Made by a program: the position numbers and the translations under genes. Below, piece after piece: positions 20,766 to 30,671 of a DNA stretch of 64,000 nucleotides; position 1 is the stretch's first letter; every line of letters begins with the position of its first letter. The notes below the pieces were generated by a model. It did no database searches and had not been told where the DNA came from. It saw only the letters and a list, made by a program, of their open reading frames with translations. Origin of the DNA: Pythium myriotylum (taxonomy: Eukaryota > Oomycota > Peronosporomycetes > Pythiales > Pythiaceae); contig JALJCQ010000029.1 in NCBI GenBank assembly GCA_023091665.1, positions 372,001-436,000 of the forward strand, written 5' to 3'.

Positions 20766-22207
20766 GAAGGGGATTCAGTCGTATTTGGGCTCTCTGAACT
20801 ATTACCACCAGTTTATTGAGCACTTTGCAGTCTACGCGGCCGCACTCTACGAGGTTACTCAGGCAGACTTGGCCAAGGATGCGCTAGACCCCGGTCATCT
20901 CGCGTCTGCTCGACGGGCCTTCGCAGAGCTCCAGCAGAAGTTGGCGAATGCGCCGATCCTAAGGCACTTCGACGCTGAGAAGCAGCCGGTGGTCATCATC
21001 TACTCGAATCCGTGGGCTGTCGCTGCCACACTGGCGCAGGAACACGACGGGAAGCTGATGCCGGTGAAATTCTTCAGCAGGGTGCTGAAAGTCCACGAAG
21101 CCAAGTTCTCGCCAGCCGAGAAGGAGATTCTTGCTCTGCTCCACGTGCTGTCTGGGGCCGCGAATATGCTGAGCGGCCGTGCTATCCAGGTGCTGACGCG
21201 ATTTTCCACGTTCGGTTGGTTGTTCAAGGCGAGAGGTCTCCAAGGTCGTCTAGAGCGGTGGGCTACCGTGCTGAGTTCATGGCCGCTCGAGATCGTAAAG
21301 GTCAAGAAGGACGAAGACGGCTTGAGCGGATTGATCGCAGCCGCCACGGGCCCCGCGGACAAGATGGACGAGATGCTTGGCGATATTCAGCCGAGTGCTG
21401 ACGCGATTTTCCACGTTCGGTTGGTTGTTCAAGGCGAGAGGTCTCCAAGGTCGTCTAGAGCGGTGGGCTACCGTGCTGAGTTCATGGCCGCTCGAGATCG
21501 TAAAGGTCAAGAAGGACGAAGACGGCTTGAGCGGATTGATCGCAGCCGCCACGGGCCCCGCGGACAAGATGGACGAGATGCTTGGCGATATTCAGCCGAG
21601 GAAACGCGTCGTGGGTGAACGACATCGACTGCCCGTGTCGACACTAGCGAAGGATGAGGCCGCGTGGGTCGTCTCTTTCGATGGATCGGCGAAGCCGAAG
21701 CGGAACGGGGCAAGTTGCGGCGCTATCCTGTGGTCGCTGCCAACGTGGGAGATTGTCGCTGCCGAGATGTGCTTCTTCGCCGACGGAACGGTCAATGAAG
21801 CCGAGTACAGAGGTGCTATAGCTGCTATGGATCTGGCTGAACAACACGGCGTCCAAGATGTAATCGTCTGCGGCGACTCCCGCATCGTGATCCAGCAGCT
21901 GAGAGGCGACATCGAATGTCATACAGCGAGGCTCCAGGTTCTACGCGCCGAAGCGTTGGCGAAGCTGAGCATGTTCAAGTCGGCTTATCTCGTACACGTC
22001 GCCCGAGACTTCAACGCGGCCGCTGACCTCATCACGGGAAAGGCGCTGCAGCGCTGCGCCGGCGGAGTCGTCGATACGGCCGAGCATGCCGGCATGAGAA
22101 TGCTGAACCGCCTCCCTGAAGTCCTCAGGCCGAGTGGAGATGAGCCAACCGCGGCTGTCCACGTGGTGACGCGCGGTGGTGCTGCCACCGGCGTCGACCA
22201 TGGCTAA
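20766..22207 (+). pseudogene. Element C tandem RNase H domains: degenerate first, intact-looking second
   Basis: Connection and first RNase H: GSLNYYHQFIEHF, then VVIIYSNPWAVAATLAQEH, where the catalytic Asp of the usual DAS motif is absent (Ser), so this domain looks inactive. After the 205-bp duplication comes a second RNase H of the archaeal/plant-like type, with D (VSFDGSAKPKRNG), E (NEAEYRGAIAAMDLA), D (VCGDSRIVIQQL) and D (RDFNAAADLI). RNase H removes template RNA during cDNA synthesis. The second domain presumably took over, as proposed for dual RNase H elements in plants and oomycetes. The frameshifting duplication makes this copy defective. Confidence 0.85.
21191..21600 (+). repeat. 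205-bp tandem duplication within RNase H of element C
   Basis: 21191-21395 is repeated as 21396-21600 with no difference seen; both copies begin TGCTGACGCGATTTTCC. Since 205 is not a multiple of three, it shifts the frame. The inverted copy at 5196-5826 has a single unit. Confidence 0.92.
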
Positions 22208-22306
22208 GACTCGATTCGACAGCACGAGGAGGCCGAAAGGCAAGCGAGAAGCGGTGATCGAGCTCAAGGGCGTCTCCGGGGACGCGCAGGCGAAAATGGC
22301 GGAGTC

Positions 22307-24064
22307 GTGAGAGCGGAGGCAAGGCCACAGTTGACAGAGCCCGACGAAGTGGATAGCAGAGCGACGGGGCGCACGGACGCACGTGCGGCGAACAGCCGGG
22401 ATGTTCCAACACGCCGACGTCACGAATACCAACGTGAAGGCACGGGCGACGAGATGACCGCAGGTGACTCGAGCCGGCGAGTCGCGTTCGACCTTCCGAC
22501 GGCCGGCAGCGGAGTTTTCGATGACTCCGTCGATCGTCCAGCAATGCGCGAGCGTCCAGCTATCGACGATCGTCTGCCTACTGACACGATGGCTACGGTT
22601 GAGGCAGGCGCCGATGGACGCGTCGCCGACGCTCGAGAGTCAGTCGAAGATTCAGTGATGTATCCAACGGACATAGCCAGGCGCGGTGCGCATCATCAAG
22701 GAGCGACACGGCCAGGTGATGACGAATCCGGTATCGCAATCAATGATGACGCGGACATAGCCAGTACGGACGGTCCACACTTCGGTGTTGACCAGCGTGA
22801 TGACTGCGCAAGCCCGTGGGACACTTCGCGAGACCCGACAGTTGAGTCGACGACGTGGGTCGAGCGACTGCGCGCGGAGTGTATCTCGACGGCGCAAGAC
22901 GAAGAACGATGGAGCGCCAACACCAAGCGCTTCCTCGCGGGCGACGTCGCCGCGCTTCAGCGACCAAGAGCGCAGCGCGGAGAAGCTCGCGCCGTCGTAC
23001 GAAGTCGTCGACGGCTTGCTCTACTACGTCGGCTACCAGAAGGCGAAGGACCGAGAGCGACGCGAACTGCGCCTCCGCCTCGTCGTGCCGTCGACCTTGC
23101 ACCGTGAAGTCCTACATCACTACCATGTCAGCTTGGCTGGTGGTCACCAAGGGGTGAGTCGCGTGTATGAGAAGGCCCGCCGTTACCTGTTCTGGAGGAA
23201 TATGTATGCTGACGTTCGCGACTACGTGGCAGCGTGCCCAGACTGCCAGTCCGGCAAGGGTCAGCCGCGGATCCAAGTCCCGTCGCCAGGGAACATCGTC
23301 GCTACTCGTTCGAAGTGATCGGTATGGACCACGTGCCATCGTTGCCAAGGCCACACCGCGGGAATACTGAGCGCTTGATTTGGGTGGATCAGCATACGGG
23401 CTTTGTCATCGTATCGGTAAACCGATCTTGAGTGGCCCAAGAAGTGGCAGAGTCCTACGAGCGTTGCGTGTATAGGCGCTTCGGCGCGAGCCGAGTCATC
23501 CGACACGACCGTGAGCCGGCGTTTATGTCGGCCGTCTTCCGCGCGTTCAATCGATTGATCGGCCAGAGGAGTCGTGCTACGCTCGCCTATCGGTCCCAGT
23601 CTAACGGCATGACGGAGCGAATGGTACAGACGGTCGTTCACGCCGTCAAGCTCTATGTGTCCGATCCTCAGCAAAGAGACTGGGACGACTACGCAGAACG
23701 ACTCGTATTTGCACTCAGCTCGGCTCACGATCGCGTCCGCGGCGACTCGCCATTTTATCTGCTACATGGGTGGGAGCCTCGAACGACTCTCGAATCTGTG
23801 CTCCCGACGGCAGACCAAGAAGGCCACGCCGATGCGAGACGATGGCGATCGGCCGTCCAGATCCAGTACCAGAAGGCGCGGCAAGACGTAGTTCGGCTAC
23901 TTCACGAAGCGATGGAAGAGCGTCGAGAAGCGAGCGAGTCAGCAGCTCGCGGTGACACGTCCGCAATAGTCCCGGGCGTGAAGTTGTGGGTCTACATCGA
24001 CCAAGTCAAGCCAGGTTTCGCACGTAAGCTCGACATCTATGGCACGGCCCATTTAGGGTGCTAG
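22307..24064 (+). pseudogene. Element C linker and integrase, multiply frameshifted
   Basis: A hydrophilic linker (22307-22970) leads, after a frame change, into the integrase N-terminal zinc finger (HHYHVSLAGGHQGVSRVY, CPDCQSG) in the frame to 23318. The core then moves to a frame with GMDHVPSLP (first Asp) that hits TGA at 23429-23431 and resumes in register with D (IRHDREPAFMS) and E (SNGMTERMVQTV). The C-terminal subdomain (PGVKLWVYIDQVKPG) ends at 24064. The residues suggest recent activity, but the lesions make it a pseudogene. Confidence 0.82.
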
Positions 24065-24486
24065 AGCGACCAGCCACGCACCTGGTCAAGCTGGAGATTG
24101 AAGGCTCGGCTTACCGCATCTTCTCCACTGTTCACGTCTCGCGCTTGAAGCTGTGGCGCAGCTTCGAAGACCGCCCCGTCACAGAGTTGGAAGTTCCAGC
24201 TGATGCTCGACTCGACGAGGCGCTGCTTCCCGAAGACTCGCTCGAGCCGGACAACGACGAAGGACATTACGAGGTCGAGGCAATTATCGGCCATCGCGAC
24301 GTACGCTCCGCTCGTCAGGGACGGCCTATCCGCGAGTATCACGTGAAGTGGGTCGGCTGGGATACGACAGATCGGGTCGCAGAGGACGACATGAACGCGC
24401 CGAGCCTTATTGAGGAGTATGAGCGGCGGTTGCGCGCCGAGAGACGCTTTGCCGCGATGGCGGCTGAAGTCGAGGAGGAGGAATAA
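24058..24486 (+). CDS. Element C integrase C-terminal tail and chromodomain
   Basis: Continues the integrase after a slip at about 24060: VKLEIEGSAYRIFSTVHVSRLK is the typical last strand-rich part, then an acidic linker, then a chromodomain-like module (HYEVEAIIGHRDVR, REYHVKWVGWDTTDRV), ending in a charged helix and TAA at 24484-24486. The Trp usually found after the KWxGW motif is not obvious. Confidence 0.75.
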   Translation: MLERPATHLVKLEIEGSAYRIFSTVHVSRLKLWRSFEDRPVTELEVPADARLDEALLPEDSLEPDNDEGHYEVEAIIGHRDVRSARQGRPIREYHVKWVGWDTTDRVAEDDMNAPSLIEEYERRLRAERRFAAMAAEVEEEE

Positions 24487-24799
24487 ACTCGACCAGCGGT
24501 GCAGTGATCAACGCCGTCCAGGAGGCGGCGTCCGATGCTGTGCGGCTCCGAGTTGACGTAACTAACGCCCGGGTTAGTCAGGTCGTTGCCCTGGCTAGCT
24601 GACTGCGGCGAGGTTTTGGCCGGTGGGAGGCACCGGCAAGTCATTTGGTGGACATGCATATTGTATAACGTGACGTGAAAGGATGAAGGTGACAAGTTCA
24701 ACTGCCTGTGAATCAAGTGAAGAAAAAGAAAGGAGTGATCATTGCGATTATCTACGAAGGCGATCTTCTACGATATCCGACTGCCACTAAGTAACGGCG

Positions 24800-25650
24800 C
24801 TAGATCTGTGCAGGAGCGGTCTTCTCTGGGCCGGTACTCGAAGCTTCAGCTGTCGGCCCGGCAGGGGCCGCATCCGCGGTAGCGGGAGGCAGCTGTCTCG
24901 AGGGAGCCGCCGACGGCTCGGAGGGCCCGGGCGTGCTCGTTCCCCGAGGCGCTGAGCTGTCTGAAGGCGAAGATGAGCGGCCGCGGGTAGCAGTCGGCGC
25001 GTCTGCTCCCGTACGACCCGACAGCTTCGCAGGATCAGCAGCTTGAGACTTGGTCGCGGCCCCGCTGGGCGTCTTCGACTTGCCGCCGCTTGCAGGCGAC
25101 AAAGGAGCGCTCTTCGTGCGTCGCGGCTGCTCGTCTACCTCCGAATCGTCGTCGCTATTATCCACATCCTCCTTCTCTTACTCATCAGATGAGACCTCGA
25201 AGCGTCTTCGCTTCCCTGGCGCAGACGACGGAGCGCGGGTGGGGTACTGGCAAGTTGTCGGTCGGCCTCAGTCTGGGCACCGGAGTCAGCCAGCGAACGG
25301 AGGCGGGCAGCGCGACGGACGGCAGCGATGTGTAGACGCACCTTTGACTGTTTGAGTTCTTCGAGGCGCTGAGCTTTGGCCCGCAGGTCGACAAGCTCGA
25401 TGTCCGCGCTCTTCACTCGCGACTTCAACGAGGCGAGCTCGGCAGCGAGCGTGCTGCTCACAGATTCGAGGAAGTTTGAGCTGGCGTCGGAGGACTGAAG
25501 AGCGGCCGAGGCGCGTTCCAACAGCGTAGTCAACCCACGCAGTTGATCAACAGACAGCGGGGCCGTCAGATCAGAGATCGCCTCGAACAGATCACCGGCA
25601 ACGCCTGCCAGTTTGGAGCGCGCGAGTTTAACCAACCGCGCCTCACTCAT
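24800..25650 (-). pseudogene. Antisense accessory ORF of element C, coiled-coil then Ser/Pro-rich acidic tail
   Basis: Minus-strand gene between the chromodomain and the 3' LTR. ATG 25650 opens a 171-codon frame with leucine-rich coiled-coil heptads (STLAAELASLKSRVKSADIE, LRAKAQRLEELKQSKV). The sense then changes frame near 25230 to FEVSSDE, hits a stop, and continues as an acidic to Ser/Pro/Ala-rich tail (DNSDDDSEVDEQPRRTKSA) ending at 24800. It is convergent with pol but does not overlap it (314 bp apart). No family recognised. Position and general make-up match the antisense ORFs of A and B; sequence similarity to them is not evident. Confidence 0.5.
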
Positions 25651-25864
25651 CTGCAGGAACGGTGTGAATAAGCGAGCACGTCCATGATGGCCGGCGAAGA
25701 AGCGATGCGTACCGTCAAAGGGGGGCCGGAGGAGAAGACGAAGTGAAGGGGCCGAAAGCTGTGAAGCTGCTCCAACGGCGTGATCGGCTGATGTGTGGTG
25801 ACTCGGCCGAGAGGAGTTCTCCCATCACCCAAGGTCTGCGATCAGGCCGATGGGAGACGGGCGC

Positions 25865-26880
25865 TGTGGTAAAACGGCCGAGAATTTTAGGGCACTAGAC
25901 CGAGGTGATAGGCAGAGACTCTGGGTAGTACCGTAGGAGGCTCCAGACTAACCCATACTATTACTATACTCGGTATCAGCCGCCGGTATTACCGGCGGAA
26001 CCGATACTGAGACGATTGTGCCATCCCATAGCCGATTGGCTAAAATGGGAGCCGATTGCGTAGCCGAAAGCCGCAGTCATCACCTGAATACAAGGGGGAT
26101 GATCGGCAGGATACTGGCTGAATCGGCAGAAAAGGGGCATGTATTCAGCAGTAGTAATGGGTGAAGAGCCGGTAGCGAACTTAGGGCAGCCGAACTTAGC
26201 GTAGGGGTACTTAGATCAGCTGATGAGACCAAGGTAATAGACTTCCACTTTCACCGCCAAGCCCGCAAGCAAGCCGCGTCGTCTTGGCAAGGAACGTCGC
26301 ATCAAGGCTCGCCGTCACCAACAGGTGACGTTAAAGAAGACCCCGGCTGAACCTGGCTATTGCTGTCAGGGGAAGCCGACGACTCTCAAGCGGCCGACTT
26401 GAAGCGCTGGAGCAAGACTGCCAGCGGCGTCGGCTGCACCAAGGACAAGGACGCTCGTGTGCGCCGGGGGGATCGTCCCCCCGCCACGACAAGGCAAGGT
26501 TACGGTCTCTAGTGCTGAGCACTAGCAGATCTTACGCCCCAAGGAAGCCGCAGCCGTCTCATCGGCTGCGCACAAGTACTCCGAGCCCCTGCGTGTTGAG
26601 CAGGTGTGTTCCTCGGCCCGGTACGATCCCCGGCCCAACTCTGCGAGACGGTCTCCTCGCGGAGCTCAGCTGGCCGACCCCGGAGGCTTCACGATCCTCT
26701 GGTTCTTCCCCTCCCCCGACTTCGGTGTCAGAGCGCCCACGGTTCACCCCCACAGCGACTTTTGCGGGGTGTAACATCTGTTGGTAGCTCACTAGCGCCA
26801 AGAACCCAAGGTCTGTTGGCGAGTGGTCCGCTGTCACAAGCAGTCGCTGTGCAGTGATTTTGCGGGCCCACTCTACCACA
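25865..26880 (+). repeat. 3' LTR of element C
   Basis: 1016 bp, TGTGGTAAAACGG...TACCACA, nearly identical to 4179-5195. Preceded by a weak purine tract (GATGGGAGACGGG). Followed by GAAG. Confidence 0.9.
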
Positions 26881-26884
26881 GAAG

Positions 26885-27269
26885 ATTCGTACATGAAGCA
26901 GGCTCAGAATGCATAAAACCTCTATAAATACATATCTACCGCAGCTCCCAGAGAGTATGGTTAAATGAGAAAGGGCGGACTCGAACAGCATGTCCAGAGA
27001 AATGATGACCTTTCCCATGCACACCATATGTAATCGCCACTTCTACGGAACTTGCAGGAACAGAATAGGAATTCTAGGGTCAGTTGCAGGAACGGGGATC
27101 CGGCAATTTCGGATGTGCAGGATTAAAACCCGATAGAATTGCTGTGCTTAATTACGAGGCGTCGTCATGACACGAATTTCCAGGAACATATGCCCGGCAA
27201 CAATAGAAACGCTTGAAAGGAACTTATATAGGTGATTAGGAAAGCCGAGTCCAGATAAACCACACACGT
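26885..27269. other. AT-richer intergenic stretch, nothing recognised
   Basis: Right flank of element C. No ORF of note, no repeat seen. Base composition is clearly more AT-rich than the coding parts. Confidence 0.5.
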
Positions 27270-27542
27270 CTACGGATGTTGACCTACGCTCGGGCGGGCG
27301 CGACCACGCCCATCACGCGGCAGATAGCGTACCAGCGACACCCACGACAGTTGCTCATCACGATCGCTACCTCGCGCTCTCGTGGGGAATGGGAGTCTTG
27401 GCCTTGCAGAGACGAACAACTGACTAACCTCCTCTTCTGTCGGGTTTGAGTAATCGAGATTAAGTTCATCGAGGCACCTTTCGATAATGCGCATGACGAG
27501 CTTGAATTCACTCAGCCGCGTTTTGTTGTTCTTTGTTGCCAT
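27270..27542 (-). pseudogene. Short ORF of an unidentified repeat family (copy 1)
   Basis: 90 codons; the first half, TRLSEFKLVMRIIERCLDEL then NPTEEEVSQLF, resembles the ORF at 28357-28632 (TFSEWKAMMKHIIEGVEEA, MPTEEEADALYDI). The frame stays open upstream for a few codons (LTGHD), so the start is not certain. It looks like a remnant of a dispersed element; function unknown. Confidence 0.4.
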
Positions 27543-27579
27543 ATCATGGCCAGTGAGCTGGAGGATGGCCCTTAGCTAT

Positions 27580-27981
27580 CTAAAAACCTAAAGCCGGCTT
27601 TTGCCATGTTTTAGGGAAGTCCAAGTGGTCGAGATCTCTCGGTAGGAGTGCTACGATGTGCTGGTGCCGCTCACATCCAGCCGGGTAGTGCGTCTGACAG
27701 GTGGAGGTGTCCATGGCGAGGCTGGCTGCCATTTTATTGACTGCGCGAGGGTGGTGACTCCAGATACGGATTCCGAGGGAGTCGGCGAGTCGGCGCGCTT
27801 GAGCGCATTTGACTATAAGCGAGCCGTTGAGAGGAGTTATGGGGGGCGACGGTGAGATCGGTGATGAGGCCGTTGTATTCGTCCTAGTTGTTGGTCGTGG
27901 AGGGATCTCCGCTCCGGCTCCTCCTGGCCTGGGGTTACCACGAGAGCCTCCGTTAAAGAAGAGGAGGTGACTCGCAGCCAA
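27580..27981 (-). pseudogene. RNase H-like remnant of a retroelement
   Basis: 133 codons beginning near LLFFNGGSRGNPRPGGAGAE, the signature first strand pair of a type I RNase H (normally FDGGSRGNPG), with Asn in place of the first catalytic Asp. A later stretch, RRLADSLGIRIWSHHPRAVN then MAASLAMDTS, resembles the end of such domains. Middle parts are replaced by low-complexity Pro/Thr sequence, pointing to frameshift decay. It may derive from a non-LTR element or a solitary RNase H gene. Confidence 0.5.
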
Positions 27982-28356
27982 ACTGGTGCGGGGAATCGTG
28001 GCCCGGGGGAGAGATAGGCTGGGCTCTCACGGCGTCTGCTCTAATTCAGAAGTTGTCCAGGTCATTGGTGTCTTCGCCCACTCCTACTAAAAGTCGTCGG
28101 TGAACAACTGACGACACTCTAAACGATTCCAAAGCCATTTCACAAGCCGCCCAATGGTACCGCTCTAGTGGCAGGTGCCTTCATGTTGGCAAATGCCTCA
28201 CCGACGAGGTTATCCAGATCCGCCCGGTTGATCTCATCCAACTCGTCCATTGTAGTTTTGAACTGCAACTTCAAGTCCTTGATCTATTCAATTGTGTTCA
28301 GCATTCGTCTGACAGTTGTCGTACTGAATGACTATTGGCTAAATGTAGGTCGCTTC

Positions 28357-28700
28357 TCATGATTCAGTCAGCCGGCGGCGTTTGGCTTCACGAACAAGCC
28401 GGAGCGCTGTCACCATGCGCAGTTGAGTCGAGCGCCGCTTGCACGACTTCTCTGTTGCTGGCTCGATCAGAAGGAGTTCCTTCGCGATGTCATACAGCGC
28501 ATCAGCCTCTTCCTCCGTTGGCATTTGTGGCATAGGCCGCGCTGTGGCTTCTTCCACACCCTCGATGATGTGCTTCATCATCGCCTTCCACTCTGAGAAT
28601 GTTTGTTGCTTCTTGCGCGTGGACAGATCCACAGTACTGATCGCTTTGAAGGGCGGGTGTTTGAGAGCCTTGTTGCCAAAACACCAGAGCTTCCATGCGG
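28357..28700 (-). pseudogene. Short ORF of an unidentified repeat family (copy 2)
   Basis: The frame reads WKLWCFGNKALKHPPFKAIS from about 28700, then VDLSTRKKQQTFSEWKAMM, then MPTEEEADALYDIAKELLL and a basic C-terminus, ending at 28357. No ATG is obvious; GTG 28630 is internal. It is similar to 27270-27542. The Trp-rich start suggests part of a transposon-encoded protein. It lies where the N-terminal half of the adjacent MATE gene should be. Confidence 0.4.
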
Positions 28701-28763
28701 CGAACGTGTCGACTCATGGGAAGTCGAAGTCCTCTGGGAGAGCGTGGAGCTTGGCTCGCCTAG

Positions 28764-29654
28764 GTCCTCGCAGTCGTCGTCCAGGCCTCGATCCAGCTCT
28801 ATGCTCTTCTCAAAAGTGAGGTGATTGTGGAAGGCTGGTCCGGATGGCGCATCGGTGAAGCATGGGATCTGTGCGTTCGTCTCCTCCCGCTCATGGGCTC
28901 TGGCACGCTGATGAGCATCTTCTTCTCCATCGGACCCAACTCAATCTCGTTTTCAAGCGGTCTGCTCCCCAACGCAGCACAGTCCATCGCGACGAGCGGC
29001 ATTGCCGGGGATATGATCTCCCTGACCTTCCTTTCGATTACGTCGGCACTTGGCGCTGGAGACATCGACCGTGCCAAGACCAGTAGTCGTGTTCTTTGCG
29101 CGATGCTGCTCTCGCTTTCGGCGTTGGTGATGGTCGTCTCTTCGTTCATTATTGGCCCGTTCGCGCGTAGCTTGACGAGCGATGAGGCCATTGCTCAAGC
29201 TGCCATCCCCATCTTCTTCTCCCTGCTAGTGATCGTTCCATTGGACGAGTGGAAGAGTTGGGTTGTCGTCAACATGGAGGCGTGCGCCAAGCAGTCGCTC
29301 GTCGCACAGCTATCCTGTGTGTCCTTCTTCGCTGTGGGTGTACCACTTGGCTGGCTCTTCGCATCTACCTTTCAACTGGGTGTGCCTGGTTTGTGGTATG
29401 AACAGATCGTCGGATACGTTGGATTCAGCTTGTTCGGTACGATGTGGTTTCAGACGGACCTTCGACATCCTATTGCGATCTGGACAGCGTCTGGCGTTTG
29501 CGAGTTGTCAAAGTCTCCCAACAGTCTAATTGTTGGTCGTTTCATCATTGTCCAGTCTATTTCAGTGGCGTTCATTGTCAGTTGGGGAAATTGTACGACA
29601 TTTGTCGGACGCGGCCGCTGTGAATTGCAACACTGTCACTTTATCACGACGTAA
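28764..29654 (+). pseudogene. MATE-family efflux transporter, C-terminal half only
   Basis: Coding sense starts after a possible acceptor (CCTAG) at 28763 and reads VVVQASIQLYALLKSEVIVE, then GWSGWRIGEAWDL, NAAQSIATSGIAG and SALGAGDIDRAKTSSRV, which match the second six-helix bundle of MATE (multidrug and toxin extrusion) transporters, with alternating hydrophobic segments through 29560. Full-length family members have about 450-500 residues; only about 280 are present and no N-terminal bundle is found upstream, where remnants of another repeat lie. Near 29590 a one-base slip changes the ending: the other frame gives a more natural C-terminus with TGA at 29621. Probably a truncated gene. Confidence 0.65.
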
Positions 29655-30627
29655 GGTAGTTAGAAATAGAAATCATAGATATGCCGCTCTGGTGTTCCTG
29701 CAACTTCGTGCTATCTATACGTAAAGCTCCATGAAAGAGAGACCTGCTCTGCTCGGGGCATTTTGAATACTGTAGCAATCGAACGAATAGCAATCTCCAA
29801 TGCTCACAACCATGGGTCACCTGCTGGCTGGTGGGTCCACTCCAACCGTTTCTTAGGTAAATATCTCGACTTGAATTGTTCTCTTGTGTGCGCACAATAC
29901 CGGTACCTTGTCGTGGTTACTCGGCAGTATGGTGGCGAACACGCAATGGGCGTCGTCTCTTTTCCGGTATCAATCGACGCCAGCTGCCGTGCACCCTCGT
30001 ACCCATTATGAGTTCTTCTGGGACTCCCTGTACTACTGTATTCACAGATCAACTGCACTAGCACAGTTCTGTCGTCACAAGGTGACAAATGTCTAGAGCA
30101 TTGCCAGCAGTCGCGAATACCATCTAGAGACGCAACTCGTTTCAACAACTGGTCGACTGGAGGAAGTTCATCACTGTACTTATCTGCACTCGTCGGCACG
30201 TGTTAGCAAAACCACAAAGACACTCACCCAACGGAACGGCCCAAATGGGACTCACTCGTCAGCAGGAAAAATCTGACAGTCCCACTTTCAGAGTATTTCC
30301 ATGGATACACACTGGATGAAGATACTTCTATGATGTGGCCGAAACGGAAAAGGCTCACTGTGATTTGCCAGTGAGCTCATGAGAAGTCCTGTATGGGTGT
30401 AAGTCCAGACGAAAGGAACTGTATTGGTCAGAAGGAACCTGTTGTCTACAAGATGTGAACGTTGTTACGTCCCCAGCTGAAGCTGTTGACATACGTCTCA
30501 CGATCCCAAAAGAAAACCAGATCCGAGTATTATATCATCGAGTGGTGGAATTGGGTCGCGCGAACTGAATAGCAGAGTCACCAAGATGGTGGTTTCAGCA
30601 CTCGTTGGAGGAGATCCGTCGAATTCG
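29655..30627. other. Intergenic, no gene recognised
   Basis: Short ORFs only, none resembling a protein family. It includes the promoter side of the secreted repeat protein. Confidence 0.5.
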
Positions 30628-30628
30628 A

Positions 30629-30645
30629 TTCATTTTGCATTTTGC
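30629..30645 (+). promoter_or_regulatory. Oomycete-type initiator of the secreted repeat protein gene
   Basis: TTCATTTTGCATTTTGC lies about 40 bp before the ATG at 30672 and fits the oomycete initiator pattern (TCATTYY plus T-rich flank). It marks a probable transcription start. Confidence 0.5.
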
Positions 30646-30671
30646 ACTTTTCCACCGACATCTCAACCAAG

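Larger units (their letters stand above)
4179..26880 (+). mobile_element. Ty3/gypsy retrotransposon element C (outer host of nested insertions)
   Basis: Bounded by 1.02-kb LTRs (4179-5195, 25865-26880) and a 4-bp target duplication GAAG (4175-4178, 26881-26884). Order on the plus strand: gag, protease, [element B inserted], rest of the protease region, RT, degenerate RNase H, second RNase H, linker, integrase, chromodomain, antisense ORF, LTR. Removing element B leaves about 12.2 kb. It has many lesions: frameshifts in gag, RT and integrase, a TGA in integrase, a 205-bp tandem duplication in RNase H, Asp-to-Asn in the protease, and an inverted patch of its own sequence after the 5' LTR. An RT-RNase H-second RNase H order has been reported for some oomycete gypsy elements and for plant Tat elements. 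Confidence 0.9.
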
